From Anisus vortex (Eukaryota > Mollusca > Gastropoda > Planorbidae): a stretch of 64,000 nucleotides of DNA. A program made the position numbers and the translations under genes. The notes under the pieces were generated by a model. That model saw only the letters and a list, made by a program, of their open reading frames with translations, did not search any database and had not been told where the DNA came from. Position 1 is the first letter of the stretch; every line of letters starts with the position of its first letter. Below, one piece after another: positions 51,285-59,606 of this stretch. The stretch lies in NCBI GenBank assembly GCA_949126835.1, contig OX421499.1:25982490-26046489 (forward strand), in the 5' to 3' direction.

Positions 51285-51960
51285 GTGTGTTTGCCTGTGT
51301 GTGTGTGTGTGTGTGTGTGCGAATCTTTCACTGACCATCGTCCGTGGATTTAGACAATGTGTGTGTGTGTTTTTTTCCCCAGACCAGTATACCAGAGATT
51401 CAATGAAGCGCGCAGCGGGAAGTCCACCACAGCCTCCCCGCTCACTAAAGAGTCTGTAATTTTTTTCCCCTGACTGTGTGTGTGTGTGCGAATCTTTCAC
51501 TGACCCGCGTCCGTGGATTTAACAATGTGTGTGTGTGTTTTTTTCCCCTGACTGTGTGTGTGTGTGTGCAATTAGCAAGCCGTGTCTGTGGTAAACCAAA
51601 GATCCCCCCACCCTCCCCGCTCTTTACAAGAGCCCTGTATTTTTTCCCCTGCCCAGCACAAATGCAATCTATAACACCTGTTCATCGCGCGTATGTCTGA
51701 TCGTGTGTGTGTGTGTGTGTATGTATGTGTAGAGCTGGTTGTGTGTTTGGTTCCAGAATGCTAGGTTGCAGCTTGCACTACGTATGCTAGTACATACATT
51801 AGTTTTCAATAAAAACAATAATTATTATTAATTTTTAATATTATTAATTACAAAAGCGGAGAGGGAGAGTGTCCGCACGTATGGCTGCGTGTGTGTGTGT
51901 GTGTGCGTGTGTGTGTGTGTGTTTGCCTGTGTGTGTGTGTGTGTGTGTGCTAGACTGACA
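51285..51960. repeat. (GT)n microsatellites with a duplicated segment
   Basis: Several (GT)n runs. The segment GCGAATCTTTCACTGACC…CGTCCGTGGATTTA occurs twice, 169 bp apart (from about 51319 and 51488), each followed by GT repeats and TTTTTTCCCC. No gene seen. Confidence 0.8.
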
Positions 51961-52046
51961 TAGTGAGTTTATTCTTACTGTAAACCCTTGAAGATTTAAC
52001 ATGCTTACAATTTATATATCTACTATTATTACCGTATTTATTTCAG

Positions 52047-52087
52047 ATATTGTCACCACTAACAGAATAACAGAATCAATTTTGTGT
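52047..52087 (+). other. Candidate microexon of the rightward transcript
   Basis: A 41-bp segment preceded by a pyrimidine-rich acceptor (ACCGTATTTATTTCAG) and followed by GTAAGT. It would be spliced to the leader ending at 50603. Speculative. Confidence 0.25.
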
Positions 52088-52210
52088 GTAAGTTCTTTTA
52101 TTTACGCTTTTGAAAATATAATAATACTTATAATACACAATGTTTACATTTAAACTATTTCACGAATAATACATATTTTATAATACTCTTTTAAAAAGAA
52201 ATTGCTGTTT

Positions 52211-52605
52211 ACATTTAAATAATACACATACAGAATTATATAATGTTTACGTGAATATAATACATACAATAATATACATTTAAATAATATACATTTAAAT
52301 AGAAATTGATGGTTACATTTAAATAATACATATACAGAATTATATAATGTTTACGTGAATATAATACATACAATATTATACATTTAAATAATATACATTT
52401 AAATAGAAATTGATGTTTACATTTAAATAATACATATACAGAATTATATAATGTTTACGTGAATATAATACATACAATATTATACATTTAAATAATATAC
52501 ATTTAAATAGAAATTGATGTTTACATTTAAATAATACATATACAGAATTATATAATGTTTACGTGAATATAATACATACAATAATATACATTTAATAATA
52601 TACAT
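52211..52605. repeat. AT-rich tandem repeat, 104-bp unit, almost 4 copies
   Basis: Units start at 52211, 52315, 52419 and 52523, containing ACAGAATTATATAATGTTTA and ATTTAAATAGAAATTGATG. It lies just downstream of the late block, so its transcripts would end in or near it. Confidence 0.9.
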
Positions 52606-52657
52606 AAAAAAAAAAAAAACATATACATACAACATTAAACTAAAAAATATGTTAGCA

Positions 52658-52921
52658 CTAAGTTCTGTGTGATTGTTCTAGTTTTTCAAATGCTTGAAGA
52701 ATATCATCTTTTAGCAAAATTAAATTTAAAAACCCTTCTTTTGTTAACACCAGGGCGCTTGGTGAAGGCATTAAATTATCTCTTTTCCCGTGATAAGATC
52801 GCAAATGTAGCCTTGGTTTATTCATGAATAATGAGACACAAGCCATTTTCGAGTCTGTCTGGTTTTTGTCTCCCTTGACTACCCCAGCCGGTCTCGTTGC
52901 AAAAACCCATGAATCAGCCAT
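52658..52921 (-). CDS. Small PC4-like (ssDNA-binding coactivator type) protein, last late gene
   Basis: 87 residues. From about residue 27 the pattern resembles the C-terminal domain of PC4/p15 proteins: two beta-type strands (CVSLFMN, RLHLRSYH), a KRDNLMPSPSALVLTKEGF segment and a final helix (LKDDILQAFEKLEQ). PC4 domains bind single-stranded DNA and modulate transcription; a role in replication or late gene control would fit, but is inferred. The start codon overlaps the protease stop region by 8 bp, so the two are coupled. A candidate AATAAA follows only at 52097-52102. The fold call rests on pattern only. Confidence 0.6.
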   Translation of the reverse strand: MADSWVFATRPAGVVKGDKNQTDSKMACVSLFMNKPRLHLRSYHGKRDNLMPSPSALVLTKEGFLNLILLKDDILQAFEKLEQSHRT

Positions 52922-53417
52922 CTTGAAATAAAACGTCTAAATCAGATCGTTTAGTTAATCTTTTCACAATTCTTAAAATTATAATGTCGTTAAGATATTG
53001 TCTTTGTGCTGAATTTGAAAATGGGTATAGCACTCTTTGTAGACTGAACCCACGGGCCTTTGCTATTATGAAATAAACAGCGTACAATCCACACGTTTTA
53101 GAAACAATTGTCTGTAAATGCCAGGTATTATATAGCAGTGGTCTTGTTGAATTGTTTTTAATAAACTCTACAATCTCAGAAGACCGTGGTCCAAACCCAA
53201 AACTATCGAAGTACGTAAATTGTCCAAGTCCGTTGTAAAACAGAGAAACCCAGTGCGACCCAATTTCGACTTGTTTGTCTAGGTTTATGATAAATCCCGA
53301 GGCTTTGTCAGCAGCGAGGCAGACTGGAAGTTGATCACATGCTAAGACGAGGGTGAGTGAGAGTCGGCGTGCAAAGGTATCAGAATCAAGTATGGCTTGT
53401 AGGTGGTGTGTGTTCAT
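52914..53417 (-). CDS. Adenain-like cysteine protease (maturation protease)
   Basis: 167 residues. Matches the adenovirus-type maturation protease: His55 in GSHWVSLF, Asp71 in TYFDSFGFGP, Gln102 (oxyanion) in NTWHLQTI and Cys109 in SKTCGLYAVYF, in the right order and spacing for a C5/Ulp-like fold. Expected to cut capsid and pVI-like precursors during virion maturation. It lies 30 bp after the major capsid gene and overlaps the PC4-like gene. All four key residues are intact, so activity is plausible. Confidence 0.9.
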   Translation of the reverse strand: MNTHHLQAILDSDTFARRLSLTLVLACDQLPVCLAADKASGFIINLDKQVEIGSHWVSLFYNGLGQFTYFDSFGFGPRSSEIVEFIKNNSTRPLLYNTWHLQTIVSKTCGLYAVYFIIAKARGFSLQRVLYPFSNSAQRQYLNDIIILRIVKRLTKRSDLDVLFQDG

Positions 53418-53447
53418 TCTGAAGGGTTGGCGGGTTAATAACAGTGT

Positions 53448-54752
53448 TTAGGCTGTATAGTCTGTTAATATTTGCCTCGTTTTAGAGATTTCAAGTATAG
53501 AATCTTGTTCGGCATATATGATGAGTTGAATCGGTTCCTTTGTAACTGTTGCAAACTTTAATTCAATGGATATAGGGCCACTTTTAACCATCTCAAGTTG
53601 ATTCCCATCTAATAGACTGGGAGTTAAGTCGAATGCCATGAGGCTATTACCTTTCCGGAAGTCATTTATTGATATTGAGTTTCCCGCATCTCTTCCTATA
53701 TAGCCCAGGGCTAAATTGGTTTCGAAAAAGGCGCGCACAACTTGATTTTTGTCGAATGACATCACCAATGGTTTGGAAAAAGATTTACCATCCACTGTTA
53801 CGTTCAAATAAGATAAATCAAAATGTTCGAAATTAAAGGGGTTTAAGCCATAAGCGCCATTGAACGCTGAAGCCTTAACTAGTCCAATAACTATCCGGGT
53901 GGGTGTCTGACTAAGAAACAGATTATCTTGATGATGCGATAACATTCCTTTTGGAATACAACAGGTCTTTATCACAACTCGTTTAAATGGATATTTGGCA
54001 TTCATTCTTTGTAATGCTTTTTCATGCGCTAATGAAATGGCTGGGTTTAATTTTGCTTTTCTGACCAGTAATTTGGCATACGTGATTACCGATTTGTAAC
54101 CAAGTTCAGGTTTGGAAGTCAAAAGGTTAAATGTGTCTTTTGATGGGGACAGTTTTATTTTTACATCGACTCCATTTAAAAGGTAACGGTCTTGAACACA
54201 AATATCTGTATGCAGACGACCCATTAAGTCAATTTCAGTACTGTTTGCGACAATTTCCTTACGGGTTTTGAAACCACTATTAGTATCGTTGAAATCGTTG
54301 AAAAAAGAGGGTGAATCTTTGTAGTACAGCGCTGCCGTTAGAGGTCCTTGTTTGGCATCTAGTCCGTGATTTAACGTTGCTTCAATATAAGCACGGTAGG
54401 GATACGTATTTTCAGATGGTGAAATAAGTGTGTCATTGAGCGCTATGTCAACTTGACTAAATAAACCGTGTAAGAAATAATTTACAGGACCTACGTTAGC
54501 GTCGTCAGGTAAATTAGTGCCGTCTGGTAACGTTACTTTGACACGGATATGAATAAAGGTGTTGAACAAATCTAAATAATCCTCACTGTTTCCAGAGATT
54601 GAAAATTCTATAGGGGCCCCGCCGGCCAGTGAGGCTAGAGGATGTATCTCAACAAACTGACCATCTTCCACAGCTGTTTGTGTTGGTGGTACGCTAAACA
54701 AATCCAAACCAGAATGTAAACATTCACAAGAACTGGGGTGTAGCAAAGACAT
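53448..54752 (-). CDS. Major capsid protein (double jelly-roll, hexon-like)
   Basis: 434 residues, the usual size for Polinton/adintovirus major capsid proteins. Telling segments are LFSVPPTQTAVEDGQFVEI and IEFSISGNSEDYLDL near the N-terminus, then FLHGLFSQVDIALNDTLISP and NTYPYRAYIEATLNHG, a well-conserved block of this family. The beta-rich remainder ends with LKFATVTKEPIQLIIYAEQD. Trimers would form the capsid facets. Starts 3 bp after the pVI-like gene, within the late block. The frame is open with no missing part. Confidence 0.9.
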   Translation of the reverse strand: MSLLHPSSCECLHSGLDLFSVPPTQTAVEDGQFVEIHPLASLAGGAPIEFSISGNSEDYLDLFNTFIHIRVKVTLPDGTNLPDDANVGPVNYFLHGLFSQVDIALNDTLISPSENTYPYRAYIEATLNHGLDAKQGPLTAALYYKDSPSFFNDFNDTNSGFKTRKEIVANSTEIDLMGRLHTDICVQDRYLLNGVDVKIKLSPSKDTFNLLTSKPELGYKSVITYAKLLVRKAKLNPAISLAHEKALQRMNAKYPFKRVVIKTCCIPKGMLSHHQDNLFLSQTPTRIVIGLVKASAFNGAYGLNPFNFEHFDLSYLNVTVDGKSFSKPLVMSFDKNQVVRAFFETNLALGYIGRDAGNSISINDFRKGNSLMAFDLTPSLLDGNQLEMVKSGPISIELKFATVTKEPIQLIIYAEQDSILEISKTRQILTDYTA

Positions 54753-54755
54753 TGT

Positions 54756-55232
54756 TTAGTCAAAAATATCAAAATGTTTACGGTGTTGATTGTTCTTGCG
54801 CTGGGTCTTCTTATGAGACGTGCCTGGTCTGTGAGCTGTTTTTATCTGTTTACCGCGAGGTTGGCCCGGCGGTGCACCGCGTCGTCTCTTTCTAAAACCA
54901 CTTCCGGACTGACTAATATGATTGACTGCGCCTTGTAGTAAACGCTTACCCGCTTCTTTCGAGTGTTCTCTAAATGACTCTCCCACGTTTCTACCAGATA
55001 ATGCGTCGTTCGCGACTTGCAAGCCCGTGTTTACACCCTCTTTAAGTAGGGCTTTGCCGCCTGTCTTTAACCATGGAAGCACCATTCGTCCTAGTCCACT
55101 AAAAAAAGAGCCAATCCCATGTCCTCCCTGATTCCGACCTCCAATAAAAACAGGAAGTCCTTGTCCGCCTTGATTACAATAAAAATCTTCGTATAATTTG
55201 GGATTGCGCTGTAATACTGTATGTCTCACCAT
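54756..55232 (-). CDS. pVI-like minor virion protein (basic, amphipathic)
   Basis: 158 residues. Glycine-rich N-terminal part, then an amphipathic helix-like stretch (GIGSFFSGLGRMVLPWLKTG, residues about 39-58), a helical middle, and a very basic C-terminus (GFRKRRRGAPPGQPRGKQIK onward). This layout recalls adenovirus pVI-type or core proteins, and similar small proteins sit beside the capsid genes of animal Polintons. A role in membrane disruption or DNA binding within the capsid is inferred. Gly-Gly sites might be cut by the element's protease. It lies 2 bp after the penton-like gene. Confidence 0.6.
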   Translation of the reverse strand: MVRHTVLQRNPKLYEDFYCNQGGQGLPVFIGGRNQGGHGIGSFFSGLGRMVLPWLKTGGKALLKEGVNTGLQVANDALSGRNVGESFREHSKEAGKRLLQGAVNHISQSGSGFRKRRRGAPPGQPRGKQIKTAHRPGTSHKKTQRKNNQHRKHFDIFD

Positions 55233-55234
55233 GA

Positions 55235-56005
55235 TTATTCTAGGTCAAAATGTCTCCGTGTTCTAAAATGGAGTGTCAACACCGACGTCCCACTCGTAAA
55301 TGGAATAGGTTGTCCTAGCGCATCCGTTAAAAGTATTTCCACTGTGTCGAAGGAAAAACGACTCAGGGGTATGTAGTGTGGTTTGTCGTAAATCCGAAAA
55401 ACAGAAAGCGGTCTTTTATCGATGATAGGTACAGTTCGTAGTAATGGGACTAACACATCTCCCACCACTCTCGAGGCGACTAAATCACAATAGACGAATA
55501 CCGTCTTTATATTGGTATCGATCTCTTGATCACCAATATTACTGGTTAGTTTTTGTGCTCCGTTAAAATATCCAAGAAAATTAGTCAATTTATCACTAAG
55601 GATAATTACATCACCTGGTTCGTTTACTTTTATAACAACTTTCTTTAAGGGCTTGTCACAGTCAGTCGTAATAATTCTGACTTTTCCATCCCGTATTTCT
55701 TCTTTTAATGTTAGTTTTTCCAATGTTTCGATAATTTTGTCTACAGAGTGAAATTTCCCAGGTGGAATGGTAAGGATTAAACGTGATTTCGGTTCTTCGC
55801 CGTCCTTGTTCGAGTCATGCTGTACCCACAATTCATTTTCTTCGATAAGACAATAACGGTTCGGAAATTGTATCTCGACCAAACCAACTTCATAATTCGC
55901 TGTGATATCAATCGTCTGTGGTAGTTTGACAAAAAAGTGATCTGCCTTGTTATTTGGAAAAAGTTTTGGGGAAGAGTTGCTTGGTAGTGTTATATAAAAA
56001 CTCAT
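55235..56005 (-). CDS. Minor capsid protein (single jelly-roll, penton-like)
   Basis: 256 residues. The start MSFYITLPSNSS, then PNNKADHFFVKLP and YEVGLVEIQFPNRY, is characteristic of the Polinton minor capsid (penton-like) protein, expected at the five-fold vertices. The C-terminal half is beta-rich (PHYIPLSRFSFDTVEILLTD; then LTLHFRTRRHFDLE). The first 4 bp (ATGA) overlap the end of the membrane protein gene upstream. Complete frame. Confidence 0.85.
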   Translation of the reverse strand: MSFYITLPSNSSPKLFPNNKADHFFVKLPQTIDITANYEVGLVEIQFPNRYCLIEENELWVQHDSNKDGEEPKSRLILTIPPGKFHSVDKIIETLEKLTLKEEIRDGKVRIITTDCDKPLKKVVIKVNEPGDVIILSDKLTNFLGYFNGAQKLTSNIGDQEIDTNIKTVFVYCDLVASRVVGDVLVPLLRTVPIIDKRPLSVFRIYDKPHYIPLSRFSFDTVEILLTDALGQPIPFTSGTSVLTLHFRTRRHFDLE

Positions 56006-56301
56006 TGTGAATCTTTTATTCTTGAAAGCTTGGGGTTAGGTAGTATGTATCCTAAGCAGCTGGATAATAAGACGACCCACAATTTTTCCTCCTGTTCGTT
56101 TCCGACACCACGTGAGAGATTGAACAACGCCACGAAGATGACTGTGTATATAACGATCATTTGTGAAATGAATACGGCACCTGGTCTTACTTTTATTTTA
56201 CCCAACCAGGTCACGAGGGTGGATGCGAATGATGATCCGGACGTAGAGGAGACGGGTCTGTCAGATTCAATTGTTGCATCGCGATATATGGCTGGTTCCA
56301 T
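56002..56301 (-). CDS. Small membrane protein of Polinton late block
   Basis: 99 residues. Two hydrophobic segments, VFISQMIVIYTVIFVALFNL (about 43-62) and KLWVVLLSSCLGYILPNP (about 73-90), so probably a hairpin or two-span membrane protein. Proteins of this size with a similar SSCLGYLLPNP end are found in other animal Polintons, as I recall. The role (virion membrane, holin-like) is unknown. It starts 2 bp after the integrase stop and overlaps the penton start by 4 bp. Confidence 0.7.
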   Translation of the reverse strand: MEPAIYRDATIESDRPVSSTSGSSFASTLVTWLGKIKVRPGAVFISQMIVIYTVIFVALFNLSRGVGNEQEEKLWVVLLSSCLGYILPNPKLSRIKDSQ

Positions 56302-56303
56302 CG

Positions 56304-57359
56304 CTAGTCTTTATATTTCGAAATGTTTTTGTCTGAGATCCAGCTATCGAATGACGAGTTGTAACCAAACCACTTGACTAAATACTCTTTTCCACCGCCG
56401 GCGCGTTGTCGTTCTTGTAATATGTTTTCGATCCTGTATATTTGTTTGTCTCCTACTTTTTGTAGTTCTTCTCTATAAAAAGAACCTTTTAGTTCTTCAC
56501 CGGCATCATCTTTCAAAATGTAAACTATTGGCTTTGTTGTTGACTTGAGCCGACTGATTGTAAACAGCTCCTCTGTCCACGCAGGTGTGTAACCCTTTTT
56601 AAAATTTTGTCGGGCTTGTGCGATTCTGACCCGGTCACCTTCTTCAAACCCTTTTCGCCGTGGGGTATTAACAGGGGCGTATAAGGTATTCCACACTTGT
56701 TCTTGATTTTCTAAAGTAACATTCACGGGCGCCATTTTAATGCTTCTGTGGAATGAGCTATTATAATTTTGAAGCAATTGATCTAGTACATCAATGTAAC
56801 GAAGACTATTTGTTTTCGTAAAATAGCGCCACATTTTTTCTTTTAAGGTGCGATTGAATCGTTCTACGATAGCGGCCTTAATATCTTCGTTCTCCGTGGT
56901 GAAGAAATGCACACCCTCATCTTTGAGAAATTTTTGATAAGTCTTGTTGGTAAACTCGCTCCCTTTATCGGTTTGAATCTGAAGTGGATTCCGCTTTTCA
57001 AAAATTTGTCGTGTTGCCTCGACTAGTGCTTTAGCTGTTTTTGTCTTTATCGGGATGGCCCAAGCGAATTTACTAAATACATCCACACATGTCAGTATGT
57101 ACGAAATCCCATTATTATATTTTCGTAGCCCTTGCATATCTATGAGATCAGCTTGAAATTGTTGGTTCATACCACCTGTTATAGTTGTTCGTCTTTGAAA
57201 ACGCCGACGAATCGGTTTGTGTAATGTATACGTGTCCTGGTGACTTAACCATTCTTTAATTTCCTTTGTTTTAAATTTTGGATGTTTAAAAACACCACCG
57301 AAAGCGCCAGGACGAGCCGGTTCAAAATAATATCTGCGTAAGTTTACCACTCCTCCCAT
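56304..57359 (-). CDS. int: Retroviral-type integrase (DD35E) with chromodomain
   Basis: 351 residues. An N-terminal DNA-binding part (RRYYFEPARPGAFGG…IKEWLSHQDTYTLHKP) precedes the rve core with catalytic Asp71 (FQADLIDM), Asp131 (QIQTDKGSEF) and Glu167 (AAIVERFNRTLKEKMW); the last two are 35 residues apart. A C-terminal region and then a chromodomain follow at about 307-351 (YRIENILQERQ, EYLVKWFGYN, DSWI) with the aromatic-cage residues Tyr308, Trp330 and Tyr333 kept. Acts on the TIR ends and makes the 6-bp target duplication seen here; the chromodomain may steer it to methylated histone tails. Its start overlaps the preceding gene by 16 bp. Confidence 0.95.
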   Translation of the reverse strand: MGGVVNLRRYYFEPARPGAFGGVFKHPKFKTKEIKEWLSHQDTYTLHKPIRRRFQRRTTITGGMNQQFQADLIDMQGLRKYNNGISYILTCVDVFSKFAWAIPIKTKTAKALVEATRQIFEKRNPLQIQTDKGSEFTNKTYQKFLKDEGVHFFTTENEDIKAAIVERFNRTLKEKMWRYFTKTNSLRYIDVLDQLLQNYNSSFHRSIKMAPVNVTLENQEQVWNTLYAPVNTPRRKGFEEGDRVRIAQARQNFKKGYTPAWTEELFTISRLKSTTKPIVYILKDDAGEELKGSFYREELQKVGDKQIYRIENILQERQRAGGGKEYLVKWFGYNSSFDSWISDKNISKYKD

Positions 57360-57835
57360 TGACCTTGTTTTGTACTTTTAGCTTTCCTAGTTCGCTTAGG
57401 TTTAGGTGGGGTTATTTTGTCTTTCTCTGTGTTTTTCTGTTTCTTACTTTTCTTTTTTGATTCGGGAATCACGATTGGTGTTTCTTCTTTTTTAGGTTCA
57501 ACGTCTACTTTTTTAGGTTCAACGTCTAATTTTTGTTGTTGTTGGTCCGACGCTGTTGGTGTATTTGACTGTAGCGTTGCTTGAGGCTGAGGTTTCATAT
57601 CTAATAATCCTAGTGGTTTTTGTTTGTACTCGCCAAGACGAAATGTATAGCGTTGTAGAATTTGTTGGTACTGTTTGACTTTGTCGCGCGGTGATAAATC
57701 TTCCCGCTCTAAGATCTGTTGCATTTGGTTATCCAAGTCTCTTAAATTATCGTTAAGTGTATCTGGTGGTACATATGTTTTTTGATTCATAGATTCCAAT
57801 AGTCGTGGGTCAATCAAAACCATTTTCTTGGCCAT
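57344..57835 (-). CDS. Lys/Gln-rich small protein of Polinton late block
   Basis: 163 residues, function unknown. The N-terminal half (MAKKMVLIDPRLLE, then NLRDLDNQMQQILER and SPRDKVKQYQQILQRYTFRL) is probably helical or coiled-coil. The C-terminal half is a disordered, lysine-rich tail with KKVDVEPKK repeats and KPKRTRKAK, which could bind DNA or act as a nuclear signal. Proteins starting this way recur next to Polinton integrases, as I recall. Lies 3 bp after the 107-residue gene and overlaps the integrase by 16 bp. Confidence 0.7.
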   Translation of the reverse strand: MAKKMVLIDPRLLESMNQKTYVPPDTLNDNLRDLDNQMQQILEREDLSPRDKVKQYQQILQRYTFRLGEYKQKPLGLLDMKPQPQATLQSNTPTASDQQQQKLDVEPKKVDVEPKKEETPIVIPESKKKSKKQKNTEKDKITPPKPKRTRKAKSTKQGQWEEW

Positions 57836-57838
57836 CTT

Positions 57839-58162
57839 TTAGAAACCTAGAACACCTTTAAGAACACTTAGAACCGGTCCGAGTAACGCACCTATGAAAC
57901 CACCGCGTTGAAGTATTTGCTTCCGCTTTTTTACGGATAGTTTCTTTTTGGTAAGTTCTCTTAGACTGGTTTTGTGTCGACGTAAACGAAGCTTCTGATG
58001 TTTTGTAAGTGGAACGTTCCCTTTTAATACATTGTGACAACACTCGCACAGTGTGTGTATGAGTTGGGGTGTGGCATTTTTCAAAATTGCCTTTATGGCA
58101 GGTGGCTTAGCCCGACATAAACACCTTAATAGTTCTCCCTGTCGTTTCGTCTTTTCAGACAT
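57839..58162 (-). CDS. Small basic protein with hydrophobic Gly-rich C-terminus
   Basis: 107 residues. Contains a Cys pair block (CECCHNVLKGNVPLTKHQ), a very basic middle (KLRLRRHKTSLRELTKKKLS) and a hydrophobic C-terminus (GGFIGALLGPVLSVLKGVLG). It belongs to a small family I recall from animal Polinton/adintovirus elements, sometimes likened to adenovirus core or membrane-active peptides. The QRGG/F site before the hydrophobic tail could be cut by the protease (inference). It starts directly after the ATPase stop codon. Confidence 0.7.
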   Translation of the reverse strand: MSEKTKRQGELLRCLCRAKPPAIKAILKNATPQLIHTLCECCHNVLKGNVPLTKHQKLRLRRHKTSLRELTKKKLSVKKRKQILQRGGFIGALLGPVLSVLKGVLGF

Positions 58163-58783
58163 TTATTTAGGTACGTAGACAACTTGTTTCTCGTAAGGAA
58201 ATATATTACTCCGTAAGCGCAAGTGATCCGGTGTGTCTTGTCGAAGGTCGAGCAGTAAATAACCATGAGGGGTCGCTGTTGCATCTTTAAAACTTTCTTG
58301 TACATAAGAAACACGCCCAGGGTACATTTGTTTTGCCAAATTTGTAATCTGTGCTCCGTCGCGAGGATTTTTAAAGAGCACTATGTAATGTGAATTTAAA
58401 CTGATGGTTCTTTGTTCTTTGTTTTTTCCAAACAAGTTTTGTACAATGTATAAAACACTGATATCTCGGTGATGACTCCCTTTAGTAAACAATTTAGTAA
58501 TCCGATCATCGGTTTCGGCCATCAAATCATCTATGACAACCAGACGACGTTTCTTATCTCCGACCCCCCATTGTTCCATTTCAGGAAGACCTTCCACAAA
58601 ATGAACACCTTTCATGGTCTCGTATATCGGTTGCCATTCGCCATAACACCAAATGATCTCTTCTGGTACAGGGTCCACCATATCAGATAGATGTGTCAGT
58701 AATTTGTTTACAAATACTGTTTTACCGCTACCGGTTGGTCCGGCTATAAGCGCTGTGAAGGGATGTTTCCACCTTGGATCCAT
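58163..58783 (-). CDS. A32-like genome-packaging ATPase (FtsK/HerA type)
   Basis: 206 residues, short as usual for Polinton packaging ATPases. Walker A is AGPTGSGKT (residues 14-22), Walker B is RRLVVIDDLM (Asp85, Asp86), and YIVQNLF (Gln115) fits the sensor position. Would pump element DNA into capsids. It is the first gene of the late block: its start is about 185 bp from the right TIR, behind a possible TATA box. The frame is complete. Confidence 0.93.
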   Translation of the reverse strand: MDPRWKHPFTALIAGPTGSGKTVFVNKLLTHLSDMVDPVPEEIIWCYGEWQPIYETMKGVHFVEGLPEMEQWGVGDKKRRLVVIDDLMAETDDRITKLFTKGSHHRDISVLYIVQNLFGKNKEQRTISLNSHYIVLFKNPRDGAQITNLAKQMYPGRVSYVQESFKDATATPHGYLLLDLRQDTPDHLRLRSNIFPYEKQVVYVPK

Positions 58784-58968
58784 TGAGAGAACTGGTATGT
58801 TTTAAGCAGTGTGATTCTATTTTTTATATTTTGCTAATATGTTTTTCAATCTCTCATAGAACCATGATCAATCAACGAAATATCGAGATAATCTGGCGCC
58901 GCCTACAGGACGCTCTGATTGGTTAATAATTTAACTGGGAAGTGATTTTGAAGAATGTCAATAAAATA
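58784..58968 (-). promoter_or_regulatory. Candidate late promoter between right TIR and ATPase gene
   Basis: On the minus strand, a CCAAT box (AACCAATCAGAGC, near 58911-58923) and, about 90 bp further on, TATAAAAA (58821-58828), which would start transcripts near 58795, just before the ATPase start codon. Nothing here is coding. The TIR motifs lie immediately upstream. Confidence 0.45.
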
Positions 58969-59600
58969 ATATATAACGTTAAACCTATTTTTGTTTTTTC
59001 TATATGTCGTACTGTTGTCGATATCTTTAATTAGTGTAATACTTAAACCACGTGCTAAATCACGTGTAATACTATAATGAAATCATGTGAACAAATCACG
59101 TGTAATAATTAAACCACGTGTGATAAAACCACGTGTAATAACACTACACACTATAATTAATCACATGTAATACTTAAACCACGTGATAAAATCACACAAA
59201 ATAATAATTTAATAACACGTGTTAACAACACGACAAGACGCCATCTTGGTTCCGCCATCTTTAATTAAAGCACGTGCTCAAAGCACGTGTAATACCACAA
59301 AATAACCGCGCGGTCAAAAGGTCACTAGGTCAAAAGGGCACTAGGTCACGGCCGAACGTGTAACAACACGACGAGACGCCATCTTGGATGACGTCACTTC
59401 CAGTAGGGGTCACTAGGTCACTAGGTCACGGTCGGTCGTGTAACAACACGACAAGACGCCATCTTGGATGACGTCACTTTCGATTGGGGTCACTTCCGGT
59501 GACGGGGTCAAAGGGCACTTCCGGGTCAAAGGTCAAAGGTCAACTGAGGCGCAGAGGCGCGCGCCTCAAATGCGACTCGAAAAGACCCTACTATACTACT
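58969..59600 (-). repeat. Polinton right terminal inverted repeat, 632 bp
   Basis: Reverse complement of the left repeat. It lies about 185 bp upstream of the ATPase, the first late gene, so motifs in this copy would sit in the promoter position of the late block. Confidence 0.97.
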
Positions 59601-59606
59601 CTCCTC

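Larger units (their letters stand above)
43130..59600 (-). mobile_element. Polinton/Maverick (adintovirus-like) element, complete
   Basis: A 16,471-bp element with 632-bp terminal inverted repeats, starting AG and ending CT as Polintons do, and flanked by a perfect 6-bp duplication CTCCTC (43124-43129 and 59601-59606). The gene set is the full Polinton core: PolB, integrase, packaging ATPase, protease, major and minor capsid proteins, plus five small genes. All are on the minus strand and every recognised frame is open. Near-identical TIRs and an intact target duplication suggest recent insertion. It could form capsids in principle; no evidence here shows that it does. Confidence 0.95.
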
